Positions 10,598-21,875 of a stretch of DNA of 64,000 nucleotides are shown piece by piece; within the stretch, counting starts at the first letter, position 1, and the number at the start of each line of letters is the position of its first letter. Below the pieces are notes generated by a model. That model ran no database searches. It saw nothing but the letters and a program-made list of their open reading frames with translations, and was not told the origin of the DNA. Origin of the DNA: Ixodes scapularis (Eukaryota > Arthropoda > Arachnida > Ixodida > Ixodidae); contig NW_024609880.1 of assembly GCF_016920785.2 (NCBI RefSeq), forward strand, positions 51,112,296 through 51,176,295, in the 5' to 3' direction. The position numbers and the translations under genes are program-made.

Positions 10598-10800
10598 ACT
10601 ATACTCCGTTTCATCTTGCGTGCGGACGCAGCGGACGCTACGAGCTATCTAGCCGATCGGGTTCTGTGGACAAAGCCCGTGTTACGCTTTCGGTACGTCG
10701 CTGTGCCCGCACTTCAAAGTCACCTAACAGTCACACGGCCTTGGGTTGGCTCCGATGGCTCGTAGCATCCGCTGCGCTCGGACGTTGTCGTGTTGACGAA
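10598..10800. mobile_element. 'tatactccgtttca' MITE family, degenerate copy
   Basis: The left end ctatactccgtttcatctt, followed by gcagcggacgctacgagc, matches the better preserved copy at 55816-56020. The right half (gctcgtagcatccgctgcgc) is the inverted partner but the outer right TIR has decayed. Confidence 0.6.
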
Positions 10801-10889
10801 AACGAACAGAGCATCCGCGCGTTTATCGCAGGTGTCTTTGGACAAGTACAGAAGCGATACCCTCGCCCTTTCGCTGCGCGCTCGGTCAA

Positions 10890-11115
10890 TCGCTATGCGG
10901 AGTGCAAGTCGTCTGCTCGGGAGTTACGGTGACGTCAGAACGACGCCGATTTCTGATTGGCTTTGATTGCGAGGATAGTGGGTAGACCCCAATGCTAGAT
11001 GCCTTCAGGTCTACCCACTATTCTATTTGATCTGCCAATAAGAGCTCCGCGTTGTTTTGACGTCACCGCAACTCTTGCACAAGAAACAGACGACTTGCTT
11101 TCCGCATAGCGCTGA
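10890..11115. repeat. Foldback repeat, arms of about 100 bp
   Basis: Left-arm elements cgctatgcgga.., gttacggtgacgtca and ggatagtgggtagac are answered in reverse order by gtctacccactattc, tgacgtcaccgcaac and tccgcatagcg. The spacer at about 11000-11008 is short. Arms are diverged in the middle. Non-coding. Confidence 0.75.
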
Positions 11116-11660
11116 GGATCATGTAATCGCGCTCCTTGCCGCGTGCTATTGCGCTCCTTGCCACCTGCTCTAAGCCTTTGTGCGCAAGGATAGGGCAGCC
11201 GAAGCATACACCGGAGCAAGCAGCGGCTGCTGACCCACCTCTAGAAATGCCTGCATTCGCCCCTGAGTGCACGACGTCCAGCCCAGAGTGCGTAAATTAA
11301 ACATAGCACCATTCGCGATTAACTGACACCGCTGTACCATCGAAGTAGTTGTACGTTGATGGTAAAGCCATCGAAGTGTCGAGGTAATCGTTGTCGACGC
11401 CGTTCTTCGTTCTTCTTTTAATTGTGGAATCGAGACCTGACACTAAACATGGGCAGTCCATGGACACTACGCACTAGTAAGGCGTGTTAAGTGCACAAAG
11501 CGTGGTGATTCTGACCGTAACTAGCGTGGGCCCACTGCAGTTTTTGCAAGCTGCCGCTGAGCACGTTTTGCCCACTGGATGATAGCGGCCGAAAACGATG
11601 ACTCCTGTAAGCTGAAGAGTAGGCGCGCGATCGAATATGGAGGTCAGCAGTGGCGGCTTA
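11116..11660. other. No gene recognised
   Basis: Moderately GC-rich with no supported frame. Confidence 0.4.
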
Positions 11661-11668
11661 GTTGCGGC

Positions 11669-11698
11669 CAGAGTTCCTGTATGCGTACACAGGAACTC
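11669..11698. repeat. Small hairpin
   Basis: agagttcctgt and acaggaactct form a perfect 11-bp stem around atgcgtac. A second stem (gccggctcgg / ccgagccgac) follows directly. Confidence 0.6.
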
Positions 11699-11749
11699 TA
11701 GTGCCGGCTCGGGGAACGCGCCGAGCCGACTGGTGGAGGCTCAAGTAAC

Positions 11750-12074
11750 TTTCAAGTACAAATTACTTTCTATTCAATTCAAACCACTATTCGCACACAA
11801 GGTAGGAAAGTCACTAGTGGGCTTAAATTCAAGTAAAAAGAAAGACAGAACTCGATAAAACTCAGCATCATTCGATATCAATCGAATATACATAGACCTC
11901 GCGTTGCTTTCGTGAGTTTACACCCGGTGACAGAGCTCGGCCTCAGCATTCTAAAACAAAGGTTTCCACGTGGAACCAGAAATTCTTAACGAAAAGTTTG
12001 CACAATGACGGTCTTTTTTTACTTCTTTTACGGATGTAAAATGTTTTGGTTGCTTCATAGCGTTGTCTGGTATT
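11750..12074. other. No gene recognised
   Basis: AT-rich sequence without recognisable features. Confidence 0.4.
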
Positions 12075-12206
12075 GTATCTTATACAATCTTGTGCGCAGC
12101 AAGGGCGATGGCAAAATAAGAGAATAGGACAAAACAAGGCGCCTTGTTGTGTCCTGTTCTCTTCTTTTGTCCTCGTCCTTGCTGCGCACAATATTGTATA
12201 AGATGC
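12075..12206. repeat. Foldback repeat, arms of about 65 bp
   Basis: The left arm (gtatcttatacaat .. tgtgcgcagcaagg .. aaaacaaggc) is mirrored by the right arm (gccttgttgt .. ccttgctgcgcaca .. attgtataagatgcc) with essentially no spacer. Confidence 0.8.
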
Positions 12207-12960
12207 CAAACCAACTCGCCCAAACAACCACTCTTCCTGATATTGCAGGTGTTTTGTTGACAATCTAGGCAACAAAACAAAAATACAAAGAACCTAGCGC
12301 TGCGTTGATCACAGCAGTTCTGCACTTGTTACCCAGTGTTCCTGCTGCCACCACACCCATCGCCTATTTCTTTTTTCTTTTTCTTTTAACCACTCTGCGA
12401 CTGCTTCCGCTTCGATACTTGTGGGGGAGGGGGCATGAAATATGTTGCCATAAAGAATCTCGTATCTCGACGTTCGATGCGGTTACATAAAAAGGAAAAC
12501 CACCGCGCTCGCTCTGTTCCGTTCTACATTCACGGATAGTATTTTCTACCCAAGCCTTGACATATGTTTCTTGTTTACATATTTTGCCGTTCAAATTTAA
12601 TACACCACAGTCATCTCTCAAAAGCTTTCCAGAATGCAAACTACCTCATTCCTTGACTGTTTCTCTCCGTGTCTTTGTAAGATGACTAATTACATGGTGC
12701 CTTCTTCAGCTACTTCACCCTCGTATATGCAGCGAACAGAAGAAACAAAAGCGCAAATATAACGTAAACCAATCCTGGCAATCCACCTTACAACGTCCTC
12801 ATTGGCATTCATTAAAACAAATAAAAAATACATACACGCACCCACAGTCTCTCGCTCTGCGTCTAGACCATTGCACGTTAGCATGGGATCGTGTATCTTT
12901 AAACTCAGATACGGCGAGGAAATGGCCATTCTCTCACACAGTACTTAGGAGTCGTAAAAT
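12207..12960. other. Unassigned sequence 3' of the reductase gene
   Basis: No coding similarity. It probably contains the distal 3' flank of the minus-strand reductase gene. Confidence 0.4.
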
Positions 12961-12962
12961 GT

Positions 12963-12968
12963 TTTAAT
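12963..12968 (-). promoter_or_regulatory. Candidate poly(A) signal (ATTAAA)
   Basis: On the minus strand ATTAAA lies about 175 nt past the stop codon of the sepiapterin reductase gene. It is the common single-base variant of AATAAA. No AATAAA was noticed nearer. The assignment rests on position only. Confidence 0.3.
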
Positions 12969-13142
12969 GCCATGCCCTCCTGATACAGCACTCGACTAGG
13001 ATCCAGTAAATTATCCCACTCGCTTTCCATCCTGCCTTTGTCGTGCATTGCTGTTGCCTCAAGGCCTGTAGTAACCATTCGATGGGGTGTACGGTTTCTC
13101 TGCACGAGAAAAGCAGTCTTATCTGTTCCACATCAGCGCCAT

Positions 13143-13264
13143 CTACTGGGGGTCCTCGTAATAACCGATATGGTCGCCCGACGTGAACTTGTGGTCCCTG
13201 AGAATGTCGACGAGCCGACCGGCGGTCTTCTCCGGCGTTAGAAGTAGGCCGTCCCTGATCCTAC
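13143..13264 (-). CDS. Spr: Sepiapterin reductase exon 3 (C terminus)
   Basis: Preceded by gctcttttcag. It completes Ser231 and codes 39 more residues (RIRDGLLLTPEK .. HIGYYEDPQ) to a TAG at 13143-13145. The KFTSGDHIGYY segment aligns in kind with the C-terminal substrate-pocket end of sepiapterin reductases. Confidence 0.9.
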
Positions 13265-16200
13265 CTGAAAAGAGCAAGAGCAACCTGCACTGACACCGGA
13301 CCAACATCGCTGCGGTGGCACTGCTCTCGGCACGGCACATGTGCAGACGCCAATCTGGTTTCTGCGCATGCGCCGTGGGGCAAACACGGGCTTGTTTGTA
13401 AACGGCGAGTTGGGTGCATAAAGCGCACGCGTCAGTGGCGGCGCGTATGCTAATCCATAGCCTCCTGCTAATCGCACAGTTCATTCAATGTTACATTTTG
13501 TTTGCGTCTACGTTGTCAGCTGCACAAGACAAACTGTGCAGGGGGATCGGTGGCCGAGTGGGCTAGCGCACACCAGCTCGGAGCACGTGGAGCGAAAGCT
13601 CGGGCTGCAGAACCCAGGATCCTGGGCTCAATCCCCACCGTCAAACGTGAAAACAGCGCAAAAATTGAACAAAGGACAAGTGAAAGAAGTGCGCTGTTTT
13701 CACGTTTGACGATGTTAAACCAACTAGCCCAACTTACCGCCTTGTTGCTCAATCCCTACCCCTGCCCGTTTTGATCTGGATGAGCATCGTACCGGCGTGC
13801 GGTCGTGTATCACTACTGCGTGATGCACATTAAAGACACCAGGCTAGCGGTTGTACCGCACTGGCTAAATTTCTCATCTACAGCTGGGAGACTCGTCGCC
13901 CCTGTGAGGCAGACCAAGTTCTAGGCTGTATAAGCAACCCAGTTTTACAAACTGTGCAGACAAGGTCAGCCTTCGGCTGTGACTTGCGTTCCAGCCAAAC
14001 GCTTGACGCTCTTCCCATGAATACATTACAGGATGTGGCAGAGCTACGGCTCTCTGTGTTAGGCAGCCATATCGGATGCACGGGTCGCAGGTGCGCATGG
14101 AGCGTCGGTGTCCCCTAGTGCGCCCTCATGTGCGCTTTGCTTAGGGTGATAACAGCTGAGCATTTCAATCCTCAAAGCTTTTGTATTTTTTTTTTTTTTT
14201 TTGAGCGCGAGCAAGCAAAATTATTGGCACGATTTCTTGGCATTGACCACTTTAAACCATTTTGTGACCGGCTATTTTTTTCTTTTTTTTTTTTTTTTTC
14301 GGGAGGGCGTGATGTCGGCATCGGGTACTATAAAGCACGAGCACTAAAAAAAATAAAAATAAAATAAAAAATACAGAGTCTTCCTTCTTCCGAAAAATAA
14401 AAATTCAAGTTTTTTTTTTTTTTTTTCTTTTTGCAAAAATAAACTACGTATTGCTGAACGCTCCCTCTATTTCATTCTAAAATTTTAAGTGATTTTCTGC
14501 GAAATTCAATGGGAAAATGTAGCTCATTTTCGCCCGTTTTCGGTTTCTGGTGTCATAGCTCCGTCTATTCGAGAGCACCGTCGGCCACTATTTTCTCACT
14601 GACATTTAAAAAAAAAACACCTTTAACTTTTTAACAAAATATCGGTTCTTGCTGAAACTTTGGAATCTGTTGTTTATTTTTGCAAAGAAAAAAAAAACAA
14701 TTTTTTTTTTTTGGACAGTCTTACGCAGAAGTAGCCGGTCCAGGGTGTAAGATAGACAGTGGGGAAACGGCCCATAGAAGCCTACCGCAGCGCCGTGACC
14801 GGATTGTGTACTCGTCTGCTTGCGGGTACCCCCGATTTGCGGCAGAGGAAAAAAATCGGAATCGAATTTGCATGGAACTTTATGGGAGAGTGCGCAAAAT
14901 AAACCGAGAGCACGACAGTCCTCCATTGAAAATCCACGAGAAACCATCTCCGTCAGTCTATAGCCGGTCGCCACCGGTCGCCCACCCGGAGTGAGAGTTC
15001 GCGTTGCTCCACATAGATGGCGCCACAGAAAAAGAGAAAGCCGAGGGGGACACAATCCGGTCGCTCATTTGGCTCTCGTTTCCCACCTGTCTATCTTACA
15101 CCCTGAGCCGGTCTCAAAATGCTGCCGTAGCACTGTCAATAACAAGTGTTCGTTCAGGGAGACGCAGATATCATTGCCCTAAGCAAAGTGCACCTGAAAG
15201 CACCCTAGTGTGTCCTAGTACCCACTCAATGCAATTGGAGTATACACATTCTACTTACACGGGAAATCGCTATTATTTGGCACCCAAACTTCTTACGCCG
15301 AAAACATAAGCTTTAAGTGCTTTGACGGAAAATTTCCCCTTCCCCTGTCTGTCAGAAGCTACAATGAAGATTGCTGGCGACAGACACCGATTTTTGGTGA
15401 ACTTACTGTCGTGCAATTCTTCACATTCCTTGGTTCCTCTCTTCAGCTGCGCAAACATGGCGGTGTCCACGGGACCGGGAGCGTAGTTGAGGACAGACAC
15501 AGACGGGTTTTCCAAAGCAACCACTTTCATGTACATGTTTCTCGCCGCCTTGCCTGAAAAGAAATAAAAAAAAATAAAGTTATGAACATTAGACCGGGAG
15601 TAAGGGAAAGCAAAATGAAAAGCGCCCCCCCCCCCCCCCCCCTTGGATCTGCACCTGGCTGATAGTTGAAAAAATGCCCTACACGGCATAGGAAGCACCA
15701 TGGAAACATACCTCGTATACTTAACTCTTTTAAAGAAACCGGTGAAATGAATATCGCTTCTTTTTTGCATTGCACGAGGGTTTCCCAGTCGGCAATTTTC
15801 AGTGTCCTCGAAAACCGAACAGTGAGTATTAAACTTGCGAATTCATTTGTTCTTAGCGATGCAGCGCAGCTGTTAGTCAGGCCGTCGACCTGCGTTTTCA
15901 CTGCCTCCATGCATTAGTCTTTTCATTATTTTATTTTAATGGAAACTAGTATCAGCGAGGACGTCCAGTTCGTCCGTAGACATCGCTCACGCTCCCCCGG
16001 CATCATTTCAGTCACTTCGCTGCTGAACCTGGCCGAACGAGGAACGTGATATCAGATGAAGGTGTTTCGTACAACCGTCCACAATTTAAGCTCGTAACCA
16101 CGTCGTAGCTCTCAAGGTGGCTCATTACCACTGTATCGTTGGTTCTGTTTAACAATGGATACATTTATATTACAAACTAGGAGAAGCGATTGAAGCCTGA

Positions 16201-19200
16201 CGTATGTCGTCCGTTTAAATTGCGGAATAAAATTAAATCGCGCAAGATAATTGACCTCTAGCAAGCTTGGCTGAAGTCAAATGCCAGGCACCACTTTATG
16301 GATTTGTGTAGACAGATTTGTATTTGTTTGAACAGATACACATTTTACTTTCAGCGGCATCGAGCATCAACAACTCTTATTCACTCGAGTGATTTTCATG
16401 CAAACGGCTACTTTCGGCTCACATATTGCGTCCTTCAGGCGCTTTTGTCAAACACTCACAAGCCGTCTTTGACACGTTTTTCACCCGGGAATAAGACAAG
16501 CCCTTTGTGTCTAAATAAAATAATTTAAGTGTATATCTTAAGAAAATTGAATGACTGAAGACAGGAGGCCGGGCACAGTCTGTAGTTTATACTCATAAAC
16601 ACATCAAGCGAATGTTTATACCGCAAAATGATTCCCCCATATAACAAAACAAAAAACTGTTCTGGATTTGTTATGAAGGCAGAGCAGGGTGCTTTCAAGA
16701 AACACACAACGACTCCTTGCATGCGTTGTCTATCTTTGCCTTCTTCTTTAAGATCATAAATCTCTGATAATAAATATACCTTGGGCTTCTTATTGCGCCA
16801 CTACCACTTAAAGACCGACGACCAGTTCACGCTTGCCACTTTTCCCCCGCTTCCTCCAATCCCCCTCCTACCCTGTCCACCGTTGCCTGTTTCCTCCTCC
16901 CCCATGGTGAGGAGGATCTTCTGCCTTGCAGAATCTCGAGTCTGGTCGTGCGCTGTCAGAAATAATTAGCCTCTCAACCCTTGCGTAATGTGCGCCAGTG
17001 CTAACGATCATGCTCGCACGTACGGTATCCGGTACGCCGACGGTGCAAAAAGTAAAAACATGCTATAAAATGAAGTGCAGATGCGGTGTACATAATGATT
17101 GCATGCAGTTAGGTAGTAAAAATAGTTATCAGACGACGTTTCACAAAGCAAGGCAAAAAAAAAACAACAAAAAAAACGTTGTAAAGCGCGTTGCGGAGAG
17201 AGGACCGACGATATTAAACCACCTTTTGTCGGTCGCGTCACGTGATTCTAAATGGCAGCGCCTCTGCGAAGGAGGGGCTGACGTCAATCCCGACAGCTCT
17301 ACCGCCAGCACAAGAGGGCAGGGAGGAACTTCCCACTCAACGGGACTCTGTTTCGTGTATCCTAGACGTCGCTATTCTCCCTCTACAAGATTATAGAAGA
17401 TTAACCCGTGACGCAAAATTCACACAAAAGCAGCTTTGCGGTTAGTTGCGGTGACCCGATCGCTGGCGTGCTTCGACCGCTTCGGGGACTGAAACGGCAT
17501 CCTGACGACGGCAGCCTCGCCGCAGCTGTTCATCCCGAGACGTCTCGATTGCGCCAGATGTGACGTGCTCTCCGCTGGCTGCTCTCCGAGCGCTTGCCAG
17601 CGTGAATACCGCCATTAGGCTCAATATACAAACGTGCGCGATTGTCATTTACGGATATTGTAAATCATATTCAGCCTATTTCTGAACACGATGGGTATAT
17701 TTCAAATTTCGTTGAAGTATCCCTTTATGTGATGTAAATTTTGTGTTCCTGACTCTTTAGTATATTTGAAGTGAAGCGGTGGAGTGTTTCACTATGACCT
17801 CCACTAGCTTATTTGACTCGATACTCGCATTTATTGTTCAGTAGCATATCAAATAGGTGTTTTATGACTACCCTGCTTGAATTGTACGTACCTCTAACGT
17901 AATTCGTGCTCTAGTAAAACTCATACAAAAACTGTATACTTGTATCGTCAATAATTTAATGTATCAGAGAGCAATTAACTTCGAATATTAAACCTTCTCA
18001 CAATATTCTTGTAGCCAGCAATACACTAATTGAAGTCTTGACTGCAAGGATACTAACAATGAAGTTCGATCATTAATTCAGGGGGGCTATGTTGCACGTT
18101 TCGGACTCCCAGGCGACTAGGGAGAAGGAGGTGACGTAGGTGTGAATGAACGTGTCTTAGCAGCACCACGCAACGCGTCATCAGTGACTCCACCAATCAA
18201 CATCCAAAGAACGTTGTTGACGTCACTTCCTTCTCCCTAGTCTCCTGGTAGAAGAGGATTTGAGAGCACGCGGGACGCGGGAACGCCAGAATGCCGAGCT
18301 CTGACTTGAATGTTAAATCGGTAGACGCAAAGCTAGCTGGCTTTGTCTCCTACTCATCTATTCGAACGAGTTCAAAGAGGAGAGTTCAAAGAGGAAAGAG
18401 GAGCGTCTACCCACCATTCATTCAATACAGAGTTCGTTGCTCAATCTCCACCCCTGCCCCTTTCGATCAGGATGAGCATCGTACCGGCGTTCGCTTGTGT
18501 ACCGCTACAGCGTGATGCAAATTAAAGACCTCAGGCTAGCAGTACTACTGCACCGGCTTAATTTCTCATCTACAGCGTAAGCCAGTGTCGCCATACCTCA
18601 AAGCAGCGGCGTAGAATTTCCATTTTCCCCCGGGGGGGGGGGGGGGGGGGGGGGGGTGCTGCACGTTACTTTTTCGCCAGAACGGGAGATTGAAGCTAAC
18701 AAAAGCACGCTGGGATTCCATTTCCGATGTACTTTGTCAATAAAGGCAACGTGGGCGTTATTTTGTTTACATGCCACTACTACAAGCTCGTTACATGGCA
18801 CGTAAACAGCGTCTCGGTAAGGATCATGGTCCAAGCCCAGAGAAAAAGAGGGGGGGGGGGGGGGGGGGGGGGCTCTGCCCCCCCCCCCCCCCCCTTAGAG
18901 TTTCTTTCCCCCCTCCTCTTTCTGTATCTCACCAAGAGGGCACGAGCCCCGATACTTCCCCGAAGTCTACGCCTATGCCTCAAAGGCAGGCCGATCCGCT
19001 GTCGAAACACGAACGTGGTCGATTTGGGGTTTCTTTTTTTTTTTTTTTTCTATAGACTCACCTGTACAGTAGAGAGCAGCTCCAGCCATTGCAACGACCG
19101 CCGCACGCGACGAGACGTTGACGACGGTTCTCGATGGCTTGGAGTCGGAGCCGTAGTGTTGGAGGAATGCCGCGGTCAGCGTCATGACCGAAGTCAAATT

Positions 19201-19605
19201 GAGGTGGTAGTAGTCGTCGATCACTCGCTCGTCGTCGTACGACGCCGCGTACTGCGAGACGTCTCCGGTCGTCGCGGCGTTGTGCACGAGCACGACTCTC
19301 TCCGGACTCTCAACTTGGGTCGAAGCTCTTCGCAGAAGTCCTTGGTAGTCCCTGAACGAGGCTCGTGCGTGATCGCAAGTCTCGACGACGACATTCACGT
19401 CGCGTCCGTGGTCGCCGATCAAGCGCTTCGTCTCCTCGAGCCCAGCCGTATTTCGGCCCGTGATGACGACCAGCGAGCCTGGGGCTACGTGCTTGGCGAA
19501 ACCGACCGCTATGGCCCTTCCTATGCCCCCGCTAGCGCCTGTTACGAAGATTATGAACTTCTTTCCCCAGAAGGGGGCTTTACCGTAGTCACTCGGATCG
19601 GCCAT
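13143..19605 (-). CDS. Spr: Sepiapterin reductase (SDR family), three exons
   Basis: This enzyme makes the last NADPH-dependent reduction in tetrahydrobiopterin synthesis in the cytosol. Exons: 19605-19062, 15553-15407 and 13264-13143 (544, 147 and 122 nt). They join in phase (1, then 1) to 270 codons plus stop, against about 261 residues for the human enzyme. Seen motifs: TGASGGIG at residues 22-29 (cofactor loop), HNAATTGDVS at 108-117, NLTS at 136-139, NVSS with the catalytic Ser at 163-166, catalytic Y179 and K183 (YCTGK, split by intron 1), NYAPGPVDT at 204-212, and a C-terminal FTSGDHIGYY. Both introns are GT-AG: donors gtgagt and gtaagt, acceptors ttcttttcag and gctcttttcag. The ATG at 19605 has a favourable context (gaaaaaATGG). 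No stops or frameshifts, so it is probably functional. The introns (3508 and 2142 bp) are full of repeats. Confidence 0.93.
13541..13885 (+). repeat. tRNA-derived SINE, full-length but interrupted
   Basis: The head ggggatcggtggccgagtgg has a box A-like tggccgagtggg, and a box B-like gggctcaatccc follows about 65 bp later. The body (gatgagcatcgtaccgg .. ggctagcggttgtaccgcac .. aatttctcatctacagc) is shared with 18440-18575 and with the copies inside 42584-43760 and 58094-59244. It resembles tRNA-derived SINEs known from ticks (the Ruka type); the name is from memory and unverified. It straddles exon 3 flank and intron 2 of the reductase gene, on the opposite strand. Confidence 0.7.
13636..13745. 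mobile_element. 110-bp hairpin insertion in the SINE
   Basis: Flanked by gctcaatccc at 13626-13635 and 13746-13755, a 10-bp direct repeat of SINE sequence. Inside, cgtcaaacgtgaaaacagcg (13639-) and its exact complement (to 13711) form a 21-bp stem around 30 nt. The family is not recognised. Confidence 0.65.
14170..14740. other. Intron 2 filler: T-rich and A-rich runs
   Basis: Several T runs of 15-20 nt (14187-14202, 14281-14300, 14410-14426, 14700-14712) and A-rich stretches, no coding signal. Confidence 0.6.
14741..15105 (+). mobile_element. hAT-type MITE in reductase intron 2
   Basis: TIRs cagggtgtaagatagacag and ctgtctatcttacaccctg are exact inverted repeats. They are flanked by a perfect 8-bp duplication, agccggtc (14733-14740 and 15106-15113). 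At 365 bp it is non-coding. The other copy of the family is at 42099-42487 in opposite orientation. An 8-bp duplication with a CAGGG terminus indicates the hAT superfamily. Confidence 0.9.
15407..15553 (-). CDS. Spr: Sepiapterin reductase exon 2
   Basis: Preceded by ttatttcttttcag and starting GC-AAG (completing Gly182, then catalytic Lys183). It carries the KAARNM helix and the NYAPGPVDT loop, and ends ..CACGACA before the donor gtaagt at 15406. Confidence 0.92.
15590..15665. repeat. Poly(C) tract and repeat end in intron 1
   Basis: C18 at 15625-15642 next to ttggatctgcacctggc. Probably a fragment of a G/C-tract element. Confidence 0.6.
15666..18105. other. Reductase intron 1, left part: nothing recognised
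   Basis: About 2.4 kb on either strand without a supported gene. A-rich runs near 17157-17178. Confidence 0.5.
18109..18248. mobile_element. MITE with ccaggcgactagggagaag TIRs
   Basis: Left ccaggcgactagggagaag and right cttctccctagtctcctgg are inverted repeats with one mismatch, and inner gtgacgt/acgtcac extends the pairing. 140 bp, non-coding, within intron 1 of the reductase gene. No target duplication identified. Confidence 0.75.
18430..18580 (+). repeat. SINE body fragment
   Basis: Shares gatgagcatcgtaccggcgt, gcgtgatgca-attaaagac and aatttctcatctacagc with the SINE at 13541-13885. The tRNA-like head is missing. Confidence 0.7.
18632..18656. repeat. Poly(G) tract, 25 nt
   Basis: Follows tttcccc directly; it lies in reductase intron 1. 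Confidence 0.95.
18850..18894. repeat. Facing poly(G) 23 and poly(C) 17 tracts
   Basis: G23 (18850-18872), ctctg, then C17 (18878-18894). The two runs can pair as a hairpin. In reductase intron 1, about 170 bp from exon 1. Confidence 0.9.
19062..19605 (-). CDS. Spr: Sepiapterin reductase exon 1
   Basis: Codes residues 1-181 plus the first base of codon 182. It ends ..CTCTACTGTACAG before the donor gtgagt at 19061. It holds the Rossmann cofactor loop, the substrate region and the catalytic Ser and Tyr. Local GC content is clearly higher than in the flanking repeats. Confidence 0.92.
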
Positions 19606-19744
19606 TTTTTCGCGTTTCCCAGCAAACCGGTCTGTCCGCTGCTTCTGCTGTTTCTTCCACTACTGAACCGCAATGACAACAGCTTGCGGCCGATTGAAGA
19701 CCTAAACCACAGCTGTTATGCTATCCCACCTGTCTTTCCAGGTG
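19606..19744 (-). promoter_or_regulatory. Probable 5' UTR/promoter-proximal region of the reductase gene
   Basis: The 140 bp upstream of the reductase ATG lies between the coding exon and a (TA)n array. No TATA box or initiator is clear. The assignment is by position. Confidence 0.3.
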
Positions 19745-19754
19745 CATATATATG

Positions 19755-19815
<61 letters not shown>
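19745..19815. repeat. (TA)n microsatellite upstream of the reductase gene
   Basis: About 70 bp of TA, about 140 bp upstream of the start codon. Confidence 0.95.
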
Positions 19816-19817
<2 letters not shown>

Positions 19818-19829
19818 CACCATTGATAA

Positions 19830-21840
19830 GAGAATGGGGTTACAACCTTTACACCGTCAGCGATACCGCCGTTTTATCAGTAAGGTTGTTGCGGTTCAAC
19901 GTTTCGAAGGAAATAAGATAATATATCCTGCAAGCTAAGTACGACGTAAATAAAACAAAATAATGACTGTTGACCTTTTCCACTGGTCCGTGTCTCCGTG
20001 CTTGCGTTACCTGAATAAAACTACAAAATTTGTATTGTCGTTGATCTTTCATCTAGATATCATAAATCTCTTTAGGTGGCAGTTTTCTGCTTGGGGCGCT
20101 TCGATTTTGGTAGAAAATGCATTTGTGCAGATATGATAGAAATGCATATCCCATTCAGATGAACTTCCTTGTGGTGATACTGTTCAGCATCGCTTGGCCT
20201 CAGAAATAATTTATTTGACTGGTTAACCCCATGTGCCACCTTACTTTTTTTTTTTTTTTTTTTTAGGAATGTTCGAGAACATTAACGCCATATATGTGCC
20301 ACCTTAATTAAAAAAAAAAAAAAAGAACAGATTGTGGAAGCATGTGATATGCATGTCAGTGAAAAGCACTCGTGAGGAAGAAAGATAACATTGTATTATT
20401 TCTTGCTGACAAATGTTTTTCACTGGAATCTGTGCTACAGGCGCCTACAATCGCGTTTCTTCTTTCGACGATATTAGGCTTAGGTGGACGCGTCGGCTCA
20501 GACAAATTTCATATTTCTCAATTATCTTTTGATCTAAGTAACGTCATGCTCTCAAACTTTCGCTTTCCATCCCAACTGCAATCGCCATATTCTCACGGAG
20601 TTCGAGCTTTCTGCGGGCTAGCTAATTAACTAAAATACGTTAATTGACGTTCTAATTATTGAAAATAAACGCATGGTTCTAATTAGAAACTTCCTTGATG
20701 AGCGTCATCGAAAACCTCTCAATCAGTCAGCATTAGAAGGACTTGGAGCATGAGGGAGAAGCACGGCAGAGCGCTAAGTTAGCGCTCGTGCAACGGGAGC
20801 AAGGCCACTGGTGCGATAACGGGCCGGCGCGGTTTTTCCGTTTCACTCCAGCTTGTGCCTCTCGCTGCGCGAGTGCTATAACTTTTGCGCACTACTTCGC
20901 TTCCCACGTGCTCACATGGGCACCTTTCTGGGACATTCGGTGGAATGAAAAGTTTTCAAGGAAGAAACGTTCCGTGATACCCAGTAATTACAGTCCTCGG
21001 GAACATTTTGATATTTGGTCAAGTAAAGCAGAAATTGATAATTTTGTGAATGCGGCCTATATAGGTTTCAATGCAAAGAAACTGTAGAGCCATGGAAGAA
21101 AAATTTTACGCGTTCAAAAGTTTAATTACTGCTTATCGATATTTTATGACTGTCATCTAAGATATTCCCTGGGAATATTGCGTTGTTTAGTTGCTGGACA
21201 TCCGCAAGAAAGTTGAGATGAAGTCTTTCTAAAGACTACTGCATATAGAAGAAAGGTAAAACACACAGGCGAGCTGGTGAAGAACTGCCATAACCACAAC
21301 GATAAAAAACGGACAAAACAACAAGTCTTAATTTTTTTTTATCGTTTCATGTTTCCCGTTACTATAAAAATTACTGCTTAGTGGTTTTTGGATGACGCTC
21401 TATGCCTATTTCTACTAATTAAGAAGTGTTAGTTAATTATAACACGCCGTTTAGGAACCAGCTCGTGTTTGCCCACATCGGTGTGGGCACTGAATGTGCG
21501 CTGAAACCAGATTCGCGCGAAAGGAATCCTCTGCGCTTGCGCAGTAATGACAGCAGCGCCACTGCAGCGTTGTGGCGTCAGATTCGAGTTGGTGTATAGC
21601 GGGTTTTCACTGTTGTTATTTCGTCCACCATTGTGTTGTTATGAGCATGAGCTGTACCTTGTGTGTGCCAAAGGCGAGCAATCCAAGGATTCACATGACC
21701 CCCTCAAATGCAAACTTCTCAGCAGCTTACAAGTCTCGGCTACGCTGACATCTCCTCAAGAGGTTGCGATGTAATCCTTTATAACAATAAATGTTTGATA
21801 AAACAAAATGGCGGAAATTGAAATGACGAGTTGATTTAAC
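19830..21840. other. Unassigned 2-kb stretch
   Basis: No protein domain recognised. T22/A15 runs at about 20246-20264 and 20309-20323 lie between two copies of tgtgccaccttaa. Frames at 20743-21087 and 21547-21774 show no family resemblance I can name. Confidence 0.4.
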
Positions 21841-21849
21841 GTCAATGTG

Positions 21850-21875
21850 TTTCCCCGCCAAATTTAGCGGGGAAA
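21850..21875. repeat. Near-perfect palindrome
   Basis: tttccccgcc-aaatttagcggggaaa reads almost the same on both strands and belongs to the repeat family at 10272-10435. It is followed by ggtcacgtgac. Confidence 0.65.
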
